From an uncultured Eubacteriales bacterium (GTDB lineage: Bacteria > Bacillota > Clostridia > Oscillospirales > QAMX01): a DNA stretch of 10,224 bases. The notes below the pieces were generated by a model, which did no database searches, was not told the DNA's origin, and saw only the letters and a program-made list of their open reading frames with translations. Made by a program: the position numbers and the translations under genes. This document shows positions 1 through 5,867 of this stretch, one piece after another. The stretch covers positions 1 through 10,224 of the forward strand of contig CAJLFQ010000077.1 in assembly GCA_905205975.1 (NCBI GenBank), given 5' to 3'. Within the stretch, counting starts at the first letter, position 1; the number at the start of each line of letters is the position of its first letter.

Positions 1-1
1 A

Positions 2-319
2 GTGCTCGGCATCAACGGCCGCTTTTTAGAGGCTTCTGAAGCCGCCGCCAACAGCCTGCCGGTCGGTCTGTATGTGACGGCGGTGGATCCCAAAAGCAGC
101 GCCGCGTGGAACGGTTTGACCGTGGGCGATGTCATCACGCGAATCGATGGTCTGTCCATTCCGGATCTTGCTGCCTTTATCAATGCGAAAAATGCGCACG
201 AAGTCGGGGATGTTCTGGTGCTGACGGTCTACCGCGACACCAATCTTTATGACCGTCTGCCCGGTTCGCTCTATGAAATCAGTGTGACGCTGATGGATGA
301 ATCGCTTCTGAACAGCTGA
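2..319 (+). CDS. HtrA-like trypsin-family serine protease, C-terminal PDZ part (5' end outside window)
   Basis: This is the last 105 codons of a gene that starts before the window. The visible protein is a single PDZ domain, about visible residues 21 to 98. It has the carboxylate-binding-loop-like stretch GLYVTAVDPKSSA, then the typical NGLTVGDVITRIDG segment and the strand DVLVLTVYRD. In bacteria a PDZ domain placed at the very C-terminus, preceded by a short linker, is the layout of membrane-anchored HtrA/DegP-type proteases, which degrade or sense misfolded proteins outside the membrane. The catalytic His-Asp-Ser domain and any membrane anchor would lie upstream and cannot be seen, so the protease assignment is inference from the PDZ type; another PDZ-containing peptidase is possible. 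The gene ends in TGA and is followed 22 bases later by a rho-independent terminator. Confidence 0.7.
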   Translation: MLGINGRFLEASEAAANSLPVGLYVTAVDPKSSAAWNGLTVGDVITRIDGLSIPDLAAFINAKNAHEVGDVLVLTVYRDTNLYDRLPGSLYEISVTLMDESLLNS

Positions 320-341
320 CTGACAAATGCACAGCGCTTAC

Positions 342-374
342 AGCCGCAGCGGACAAACCACTGCGGCTTTTTTT
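342..374 (+). terminator. Rho-independent terminator of the HtrA-like gene
   Basis: An 8-bp perfect stem (342-349 AGCCGCAG with 361-368 CTGCGGCT) and an 11-base loop are followed by a run of seven T at 368-374. It lies just after the TGA of the plus-strand PDZ gene, in the correct orientation. Confidence 0.85.
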
Positions 375-393
375 GCCCGCTATATGTGAGCCA

Positions 394-426
394 ACAGCAC
401 CCGGCTTTTGACAAGCCGGGTGCTGT
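394..426 (-). terminator. 14-bp hairpin at the 3' end of sigK (probable terminator, poor U-tract)
   Basis: Positions 394-407 and 413-426 form a perfect 14-bp GC-rich stem with a 5-base loop. It begins two bases beyond the TAA stop of the minus-strand sigK gene, so it marks the 3' end of that transcript. On the minus strand only two T follow the stem, and there is no T-run on the plus strand either, so it may act as a weak terminator or as a 3'-end stabilising hairpin. Confidence 0.6.
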
Positions 427-428
427 CG

Positions 429-1118
429 TTATGTATGCGTTTCAAATGCCTGACGCAGCTTTTCAATCGCCGCTTTTTCAATGCGGGATACATAGGAGCG
501 TGATATGCCAAGCCGTTCTGCGGTTTCGCGCTGCGTCAACGGTCTGCGCTCATTCAGGCCATAGCGCAGAATCATGATTTCGCGTTCCCGCGCATCCAGC
601 TCCGACTGGAGATACGCCCGCAGAAGCGCAATTTTATCGCTTTTGAGGAGATTTTCAAACATATCTTCCTCGCTGCTCAGGATATCCATCAGCTCCAGCG
701 TGTTGCCCTCGCAGTCAGTATCGATCGGCTCCGAGAGCGACACCTCACAGCTGACGCGCCGCAGGGTGCGGAAATGCATGAAGATTTCGTTTTCGACGCA
801 TCGGGCTGCATACGTCGCCAGACGCGTGTTTTTGCTCGGGTCAAATGTGCGGATCGCCTTGATCAGCCCGATCACGCCGATTGAAATCAGGTCGTCCTGA
901 TCGCCTGCCGCCGCATAATACTTTTTGATGATGTGCGCAACCAGACGAAGGTTGTGCTCAATCAGCTGGTTTCTTGCCGCCAGATCACCGGCGGCGGCCT
1001 GCTCCAGACAGGCGCGTTCTTCTTCTGCGCGCAGCGGCCTTGGAAATGAACTGCCGCTGTCCAGCCGCAGGGATAAAAACAACAGCCGTGACAGCGTGGT
1101 CAGCATTAGATGAAACAT
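429..1118 (-). CDS. sigK: Sporulation RNA polymerase sigma factor SigK
   Basis: A 229-residue sigma-70 family protein of the late mother-cell sporulation type. Region 2 runs from about residue 52 (IEHNLRLVAHIIKKY) through the core-binding segment DLISIGVIGLIKAI (76-89) and the -10 recognition part TRLATYAARCVENEI (98-112). Region 4 ends with the helix-turn-helix TQRETAERLGISRSYVSRIEK (195-215). The FPRPL start of the conserved body, the EVSLSEPIDTDCEGN segment and SRSYVSRIEK fit SigK better than SigE. Residues 1-24 form a hydrophobic extension like the pro-sequence that SpoIVFB removes from Bacillus pro-SigK. The gene is continuous, with no skin-like element splitting it. SigK would direct spore coat and mother-cell lysis genes. 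The start is ATG at 1116-1118; an in-frame ATG at 1104-1106 has no better ribosome site. The only strong Shine-Dalgarno sequence lies 28 bases upstream across a small hairpin (separate entry). Confidence 0.87.
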   Translation of the reverse strand: MFHLMLTTLSRLLFLSLRLDSGSSFPRPLRAEEERACLEQAAAGDLAARNQLIEHNLRLVAHIIKKYYAAAGDQDDLISIGVIGLIKAIRTFDPSKNTRLATYAARCVENEIFMHFRTLRRVSCEVSLSEPIDTDCEGNTLELMDILSSEEDMFENLLKSDKIALLRAYLQSELDAREREIMILRYGLNERRPLTQRETAERLGISRSYVSRIEKAAIEKLRQAFETHT

Positions 1119-1155
1119 GTTTGTCTGCGCTTTTCGTTTGAAAGCGCCCCCCTTT
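1119..1155 (-). promoter_or_regulatory. sigK translation initiation region with hairpin between Shine-Dalgarno and ATG
   Basis: On the minus strand AAAGGGGGG (1147-1155) is the only purine-rich ribosome site upstream of sigK, but it sits 28 bases from the ATG. Between them, 1127-1133 and 1141-1147 form a perfect 7-bp stem (GCGCTTT/AAAGCGC) with a 7-base loop. When folded, the hairpin would bring the G-tract to about 8 bases from the start codon. No in-frame ATG, GTG or TTG lies between the G-tract and position 1118. A functional role is inference. Confidence 0.4.
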
Positions 1156-1188
1156 CATCAGTCCCCGTGCGCAGCGCGCACCTGCATC

Positions 1189-1215
1189 TATCTTATGTGT
1201 TTTGCCGTTGCTGTT
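1189..1215 (-). promoter_or_regulatory. Possible sigma-E/sigma-K-type promoter of sigK
   Basis: The minus strand reads CATAAGATA at 1189-1197, which fits the CATAnnnTA -10 box of SigK promoters and is close to the SigE form. An AC dinucleotide lies about 15 bases upstream, slightly closer than the usual 16-17. Known sigK genes are transcribed by SigE and then by SigK itself, so the position, about 70 bases before the ATG, makes sense. The motif is short and could occur by chance. Confidence 0.35.
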
Positions 1216-1279
1216 TGCCTGTCCGGTTTTGAAAAGACGCATAAATCCGCTTTATTTCTCTTTTTCGGACGGTTTCCGC

Positions 1280-1308
1280 TTGACATCCGCGCTTTTTTCC
1301 GCTATGAT
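1280..1308 (+). promoter_or_regulatory. Near-consensus sigma-A promoter (TTGACA-N17-TATGAT)
   Basis: A perfect -35 box TTGACA (1280-1285), a 17-base spacer and TATGAT (1303-1308) give an expected start near 1314-1316. It is the best match to the housekeeping promoter on the plus strand of this window. It lies 411 bases before the slipin ATG, so it either gives that gene a long leader or drives a separate RNA. Confidence 0.8.
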
Positions 1309-1718
1309 ATATGCAGGAAACAGGCTTTTTTCCTGCTTCGCGTGTTTGTCATTCACCGGGGTGCGGCCGGCTGTGCCGGATTTCGTATGCCCGCGGGAAA
1401 AGGCCTGTCTGGCATCGCTTCGTGCGGTTCGGGGTTCGAATCCCCTCCTATTGTTCCGGCTGCTCCGCAATCGGAACAGCTTCGCCGGAAACGGCATCAT
1501 TGTTTTTCTCCTGTCCGCGCCCGCGTGATCCTCACAGCGGCCTTTCGGCCCTGCCTGACACCGGATACCGCTTTCGTCCCGGATTGGCCAAAAGCCTAGC
1601 TTTCCGCCGGTTCGGGGCACTGCTGAAGATGTCAGCCGCCGGAAAGCCGTGCGGGCACGGGCAGGAGAACCCACTTTGAACCACTTTGTCAGTTCACCCT
1701 TCAGGAGGTTTGCCGCCC
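1309..1718 (+). other. Gene-free, highly structured leader or ncRNA region upstream of the slipin gene
   Basis: No convincing protein gene is visible in this stretch; open frames here lack ribosome sites and recognisable sequence. It holds many perfect or near-perfect stems. They include 1313-1320 with 1329-1336 (8 bp) at the expected RNA 5' end, and an alternative longer pairing of 1320-1342 with 1392-1408. Further stems are 1367-1371/1375-1379, a T-arm-like hairpin at 1431-1445, 1454-1460 with 1484-1490 (7 bp), GGCC-TTTC-GGCC at 1539-1550, 1600-1610 with 1636-1646 (7 bp, C-C mismatch, 3 bp), 1647-1651/1656-1660, and a possible closing stem 1550-1555/1660-1665. A single-stranded segment with the slipin Shine-Dalgarno follows. 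I compared it from memory with T-box, cobalamin, TPP, SAM, FMN, lysine, glycine, c-di-GMP, ykkC, tmRNA, SRP RNA and RNase P signatures and saw no match. Whether it is cis-acting or an independent ncRNA is open. Confidence 0.45.
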
Positions 1719-2822
1719 ATGAAAAAAGTCATTGTCCACGAGAATCAGAAAGCACTGCTTTTGAAAAACGGCCGGTTTGTCAAACTGCTCTCCGCCGGAA
1801 AATACCACCTCTTCGGCGACAGCCAGATCGAGCTGCTGCCGCTTGACCAGGCGCTGGCATCTGAATTTTGCCCTCTGGAAACGCTCCTCGCCGACCCCGA
1901 CATCGCCGCGCAGACCGTTTCCGTTGCGGTCGCCGACGATCAGCTCGCGCTGCACATGGTGGACGGCCGGTTTGCCGGCGTACTGCGTGCCGGGCGCCAC
2001 GCCTTCTGGAACACGCTGCAAACGCATTCCTTCCGCCTGATTGACACGCAAACGCCGGAACTCCCGGACGATCTGTCGCCGGAGCTTGTGGCGGCGCTGC
2101 CGGACGACCTGCTGATCCGCGTCGACGTCAGCGAATACCAGAAGGGCCTCCTGTATCAAGACCGCCGATTCCAACGCATTCTGGAACCCGGCACGTATGC
2201 ATTCTGGCACAACGGCACGCCGATCAGCGTGCGTCTGGCGGATACCCGTCTGACGCAGATGAACATCACCGGTCAGGAAATCCTGACGCAGGACAAAGTC
2301 AGCCTTCGCATCAGCTACGTCTGCAATTACCGCATCACCGACTTTGAACGTGCGTTTTCCGAAATCGACGACTATGCCGAACAGCTGCACGTCGCCGCCC
2401 AGCTGGCTATGCGGGATTACATCGGCAGCCAGCGGCTGGACGATTTGCTGGCCGCCAAGGATCAGCTCTCCGCCTATGTCCTGCAGCGTCTGCGCGAAAA
2501 AGCGGCGGCCTGTTTTGTGGAAATCGAGGATGGCGGCGTCAAGGATATCATCCTGCCCGGCGAAATCCGCGACATCATGAATACCGTTCTGACGGCGGAA
2601 AAACAGGCGCAGGCCAATGTGATTGCACGCCGTGAGGAAGTCGCTTCCACCCGCTCGCTCCTGAACACCGCAAAACTGATGGACGAAAATCAGACGCTCT
2701 ACCGGCTCAAAGAGCTGGAAACCATGGAGCGCATCTGCGCGAACGTCGGCTCTATCAATTTAAGCGGCTGCGGCGATATCCTCGCGCAGCTGGAAAAGCT
2801 GCTGCACGGCCGAAAAGACTGA
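1719..2822 (+). CDS. Slipin / SPFH (band 7) domain protein
   Basis: A 367-residue protein of the slipin branch of the SPFH/stomatin superfamily, which forms oligomeric scaffolds at membranes; its role in bacteria is poorly defined. The N-terminal half has three copies of a unit of about 40 residues, at roughly residues 5-43, 69-108 and 136-174, each with the pattern polar-Q-x-aLl-x-dGRF-x-x-xL-x-xG-x-y. The SPFH core follows, with DTRLTQMNITGQEILTQDKV (175-193), MRDYIGSQRLDDLLAAKD (231-248) and GGVKDIILPGEIRDIMN (272-288). After that comes an alanine/glutamate-rich helix with AEKQAQANVIARREEVAST (293-311). No signal peptide or membrane helix is visible, so membrane contact would be peripheral. 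The ATG at 1719 is chosen because AGGAGG (1703-1708) lies 10 bases upstream; an earlier in-frame start at 1686 lacks one. The gene stands alone behind a long structured leader and ends at a strong hairpin. Confidence 0.85.
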   Translation: MKKVIVHENQKALLLKNGRFVKLLSAGKYHLFGDSQIELLPLDQALASEFCPLETLLADPDIAAQTVSVAVADDQLALHMVDGRFAGVLRAGRHAFWNTLQTHSFRLIDTQTPELPDDLSPELVAALPDDLLIRVDVSEYQKGLLYQDRRFQRILEPGTYAFWHNGTPISVRLADTRLTQMNITGQEILTQDKVSLRISYVCNYRITDFERAFSEIDDYAEQLHVAAQLAMRDYIGSQRLDDLLAAKDQLSAYVLQRLREKAAACFVEIEDGGVKDIILPGEIRDIMNTVLTAEKQAQANVIARREEVASTRSLLNTAKLMDENQTLYRLKELETMERICANVGSINLSGCGDILAQLEKLLHGRKD

Positions 2823-2834
2823 CCTCTTTTTTCT

Positions 2835-2872
2835 AAAAAACGCCTCATGCGCTTTGCGCGCATGAGGCGTTT
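2835..2872. terminator. Bidirectional terminator between slipin and GH106-like genes
   Basis: Positions 2838-2852 and 2858-2872 form a perfect 15-bp stem with a 5-base loop. On the minus strand six T (the A-run 2835-2840) make it a good terminator for the GH106-like gene, whose stop is 24 bases away. On the plus strand TTTAT follows, a weaker U-tract, for the slipin gene. Confidence 0.85.
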
Positions 2873-2895
2873 ATCTGTTTCATTGAAGCGTCGTT

Positions 2896-5727
2896 TTACT
2901 TTGCATAGCAGAGCGTCACGCCGGTCAGGCCAAACGGCATGGTCGTATAATCCGCGTGATAGCGCGCACTTTGACCGTTTTCCCAGCTGCCGCGCATATG
3001 GAAGCAGTCCGGTCCGACGCCGTCAGGTTCAAAGCCCAGGTGATGCGGCCCAAACAGATTCCGGAGGCTGGACACGAGCGTCAGCTCAATATGGTTTTCT
3101 TCACCCGGTTTCAGCGTGATCGGAACCGTGTTCTCCAGGATGCTCGCTCCGGCCTCTTCCCCGTTCACACGGACATGGCAGACCATATAGCGGCCATCCA
3201 ATTTCAAACAGGCTTCCGCCTGTTCCGGCGTGATGTCGGCGGCGAATGTCATGCGTCCGCAGAAGAACCGATAGCCGCTGCCCGGAATATCGCGCAGATC
3301 AATCTGATGGTCATCGGCGATGAGTGCATGGTCTGCGTCGATTTTGAAGTTGCCGAACAGATAGACCGGTTCGACTTCCGTGTCCAGCGCCAGACAGTTG
3401 CGCAGGCTTTCCGTCGCATCCGGGTCATAGAGCGCATAGCGGACATTCGGCGATTCGTGCCAGCGGACCTGATACACCAGTTCGTTGACGCCTTCATGGA
3501 CAAATCCGCTGATATCGCATTCCTGGAAGAAGACGTCAAACGCGCTCTTCTGCATGGTCAGGCGCTGTCCGTTCAGCGTCATCCAAAGCTGATCGCTGCA
3601 CTCTGCCAGCAAACGCAGGCGCAGGCCGCTTGTTTTGACGGTAAAGGCATATTTCACCCAGAGGTCGCCTTGATAATCTTCGTCTTTGACGAGGCGTTCA
3701 AAGACCTCATAGACGTTGTGCGGTTCATCAAAATCGACACTGTTTTTGCTGATGCTGACAAGGTCGAGCTGGATGGCATTGTCGTCCCCGCGGACAAAGG
3801 TGAAGCGATCCGCGATGTTTTCGCCAAAGCGTTCATAGCGGTGCGGTGCCGCCGTGACCGATTCGTCTTTCAGGAAAATGGCGGATTCGCCTGCCGGCAG
3901 GGTGAAATGCTGTTCGGCGCGGACAGCCGTCAGCGCCGTCAGATCCACCTTTGCAAACGAGTCGTCCGGCAGCGCGACCTCGGCATCCTGCTTCGTCTCA
4001 TTGACCATGTAGAGCAGCCGATAGCCGTCACCTTCGCGGTATGTAAACGGAACGCGGCCGCGGAGCGCCAGTCGAACCGGTTCTGCGGCGCAGATATCGC
4101 CGTAATGGTCTTCCAGTTTCTCCGTGATGAAGCTGTAATCGTCCGGCTCGCCTTCTGTATACGCGGGCAGCATACCGTATGCGTAGACGTGTCCGCCGGC
4201 GGCCATATATGCCTGCAGCAGCGCTTTGGTCGACGCGGAAAGCGTCAGGCATGCGGGCAGGATCACGCAGCGGTACTTACACAAGCCAACCGACAGCTGA
4301 CCGTCTTCCACATGTGCATGGCGCGCCAGAATGCGTTCATCGGCAATCTGCCAGCTGATGGCGCGATCCGTCAGCGCGTTGGACAGTTCATGCAGCTGAG
4401 CGTCCAGCTCTCGGGCCGGTTGGTGGTTATGAAGCAGGAAATTCAGGTAGACGCTTGTCACTGGGTTGATGACCAGAGCGTTCGTCGCCTCGCGGCTGTT
4501 GGCAATCAGATAGCTCAAGCGGTCAAAATATTCGTTGAAAACGCGGTATTCCGTCCACCAGGTGTTGTGCGGGGTGAATGACGGCGGATAGTCCAGTTTG
4601 CCCTGTCCCCGCAGGCTGTAACTCGACAAATGCTGGCAGATGCGGTTGACGCCGCGGACAAACTGCCCCTCTGCGATCAGCCGCAGTTCCCGCGGCGTTG
4701 CATCCCAGCCGCTGCAGCCAAACGTCTCCGTGAGGATGAATTTTTTGCCGAGCTGCTGTGCTGCACTGCCGACCTGTTTGCCGGACAGCCATGCATACGG
4801 CGTCCGTCCGAGATGGTCGATGCCCGGCATGGTTTCATATTCATAGGACGGTGTAACGCCGGCGCCGCCGAGCATCTGCCCTTCCAGACTGCCTTCTTCG
4901 ATGCTGTGCCCGGTGAAAACGACGTTGCGTTCCGTACACCAGTCGAAAATACGCTTATAGTAATTCTGTGTGTACAGTTCGTTCAGGAGGCTGTAATAGC
5001 GGTAGCGGAAAGCGTATCCGGCCTCGCTGAGGATGAACAGATAGACAAGCCCATCGCGGATATCGCCGCCGTAGCGTTCTGTCCAGATGGGTTCTGCCAC
5101 CGGCGTATACGGCGTTTCTGCGCGGAAATACTGCGGTTCATCGGTAAAGAATCCCATCAGCTCATGACCGAAGCGATCGCCGAAGCGGCGTTCGTATTCG
5201 GCGTAGGTGATGTCAATGAATTTGGAGACCACGTCCGGATTCAGAATATCCGTGTTGGCCGGGCTCAGTCTGCGGTAGACGCAGTGGTATTCGGTTTCGC
5301 CTTCGACCGGCGCATCGATCCGTTTGGCAACGCCGTCATGGACGGTATAGACGCAGAACGCCTCAGGGTCGAATGCCGATTTCACCTCATAGAGCAGGTA
5401 ATTTGCAAGGTTCGCCGGATCCTTCAGGAGAATCCCGCCGGCAAAGCCGCTCGGCCACCCGTTTTCATCGTAGACATACGCCTGCATATGAAGGCGTTTG
5501 GCCTCGTCAAGGCAGGCTTCAATGCACTGGAACCAGCGTTCACTCAGGTATTCGACTTTCAACCCTGTCCGGGCGTGCATGATGAAGCCGTGAATGCCGT
5601 TGTCATACATGGCTCGAATCTGCCGGACAAGCTCTTCGGGGTCCAGATCGTTGTTCCAGCTCCAGAACGGGAGGGAGGTATAATCGCTCAGGTCGACATG
5701 GCGCAGTTTCTGAAGCAATTCGCTCAT
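2896..5727 (-). CDS. GH106-like glycoside hydrolase (alpha-L-rhamnosidase-related)
   Basis: A 943-residue protein with the hallmarks of the large, mostly uncharacterised group related to GH106 alpha-L-rhamnosidases: PFWSWN (20-25), GFIMHARTGL (47-56), YDENGWPSG (86-94), FFTDEPQ (193-199) and TETFGCSGWDATP (333-345) in a TIM-barrel-like N-terminal half. A flavodoxin/glutamine-amidotransferase-like domain of the kind seen in beta-galactosidases follows at about residues 415-525, then beta-rich, carbohydrate-binding-module-like segments from about 640 to the end. E197 in TDEP and E334 in TETFG are acidic candidates for catalysis; this is inference. There is no signal peptide, so it should act in the cytoplasm on imported oligosaccharides. 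The ATG at 5725-5727 is preferred over a TTG two codons upstream because GAGG lies 8 bases before it. It has its own promoter downstream of the GH127 gene. True substrate is unknown; L-rhamnose or another deoxy or methylated sugar is plausible. Confidence 0.75.
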   Translation of the reverse strand: MSELLQKLRHVDLSDYTSLPFWSWNNDLDPEELVRQIRAMYDNGIHGFIMHARTGLKVEYLSERWFQCIEACLDEAKRLHMQAYVYDENGWPSGFAGGILLKDPANLANYLLYEVKSAFDPEAFCVYTVHDGVAKRIDAPVEGETEYHCVYRRLSPANTDILNPDVVSKFIDITYAEYERRFGDRFGHELMGFFTDEPQYFRAETPYTPVAEPIWTERYGGDIRDGLVYLFILSEAGYAFRYRYYSLLNELYTQNYYKRIFDWCTERNVVFTGHSIEEGSLEGQMLGGAGVTPSYEYETMPGIDHLGRTPYAWLSGKQVGSAAQQLGKKFILTETFGCSGWDATPRELRLIAEGQFVRGVNRICQHLSSYSLRGQGKLDYPPSFTPHNTWWTEYRVFNEYFDRLSYLIANSREATNALVINPVTSVYLNFLLHNHQPARELDAQLHELSNALTDRAISWQIADERILARHAHVEDGQLSVGLCKYRCVILPACLTLSASTKALLQAYMAAGGHVYAYGMLPAYTEGEPDDYSFITEKLEDHYGDICAAEPVRLALRGRVPFTYREGDGYRLLYMVNETKQDAEVALPDDSFAKVDLTALTAVRAEQHFTLPAGESAIFLKDESVTAAPHRYERFGENIADRFTFVRGDDNAIQLDLVSISKNSVDFDEPHNVYEVFERLVKDEDYQGDLWVKYAFTVKTSGLRLRLLAECSDQLWMTLNGQRLTMQKSAFDVFFQECDISGFVHEGVNELVYQVRWHESPNVRYALYDPDATESLRNCLALDTEVEPVYLFGNFKIDADHALIADDHQIDLRDIPGSGYRFFCGRMTFAADITPEQAEACLKLDGRYMVCHVRVNGEEAGASILENTVPITLKPGEENHIELTLVSSLRNLFGPHHLGFEPDGVGPDCFHMRGSWENGQSARYHADYTTMPFGLTGVTLCYAK

Positions 5728-5747
5728 ATTCAAATCCTCGCAATCTC

Positions 5748-5773
5748 TGATTGATATGCTTTGATTGGTATGC
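5748..5773 (-). repeat. Two 12-bp direct repeats at the GH106-like transcription start (candidate operator)
   Basis: On the minus strand GCATACCAATCA and GCATATCAATCA (11 of 12 identical) lie with 2 bases between them, a 14-bp period. They occupy roughly +1 to +24 relative to the start predicted from the promoter just upstream. Tandem sites of this size are typical of regulator binding, and a position over the transcription start would suit a repressor. The regulator is not identified. Confidence 0.5.
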
Positions 5774-5777
5774 TCTC

Positions 5778-5806
5778 ATTCTACTACAAACCCGCTCCGC
5801 TGTCAA
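5778..5806 (-). promoter_or_regulatory. Sigma-A promoter of the GH106-like gene (TTGACA-N17-TAGAAT)
   Basis: On the minus strand a perfect TTGACA (5801-5806) is separated by 17 bases from TAGAAT (5778-5783). The predicted start is near 5771, about 44 bases before the ATG. The GH106-like gene can therefore be transcribed independently of the GH127 gene upstream. Confidence 0.75.
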
Positions 5807-5867
5807 GCTTTGAGCTGCCCTTTCCGCCGGAACCGGGCAAACATCGGAACGGAAAAATGCAAACCAT

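Noticed and set aside
1398..1460. Complete tRNA or tRNA-Sec gene around the T-arm-like hairpin
   Set aside because: The bases where an anticodon arm and acceptor stem should lie do not pair, the fifth T-stem pair is mismatched, and no CCA or matching 5' acceptor strand is present.
1252..1674. Minus-strand 140-codon open frame in the same intergenic region
   Set aside because: It has no convincing Shine-Dalgarno, its composition is extreme in Arg and Lys, and it overlaps the sigma-A promoter and leader; no domain is recognisable.
1311..1679. 122-codon open frame running through the slipin leader
   Set aside because: Its ATG sits at the predicted transcription start with no room for a ribosome site, and the translation (Cys, Arg, Pro rich) has no family resemblance. 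It reflects GC-rich structured sequence.
2956..4581. 541-codon open frame on the plus strand opposite the GH106-like gene
   Set aside because: Lies wholly within the antisense of a recognised enzyme; composition is shadow-like and no start signal is present. The same holds for the plus-strand frames at 4630-5754 and 5874-6818.
5821..5855. Hairpin (TTTCCG/CGGAAA) just after the GH127 gene as a terminator
   Set aside because: The stem is only 6 bp with a long loop and no T-run follows on the minus strand, so read-through into the GH106-like gene cannot be excluded.
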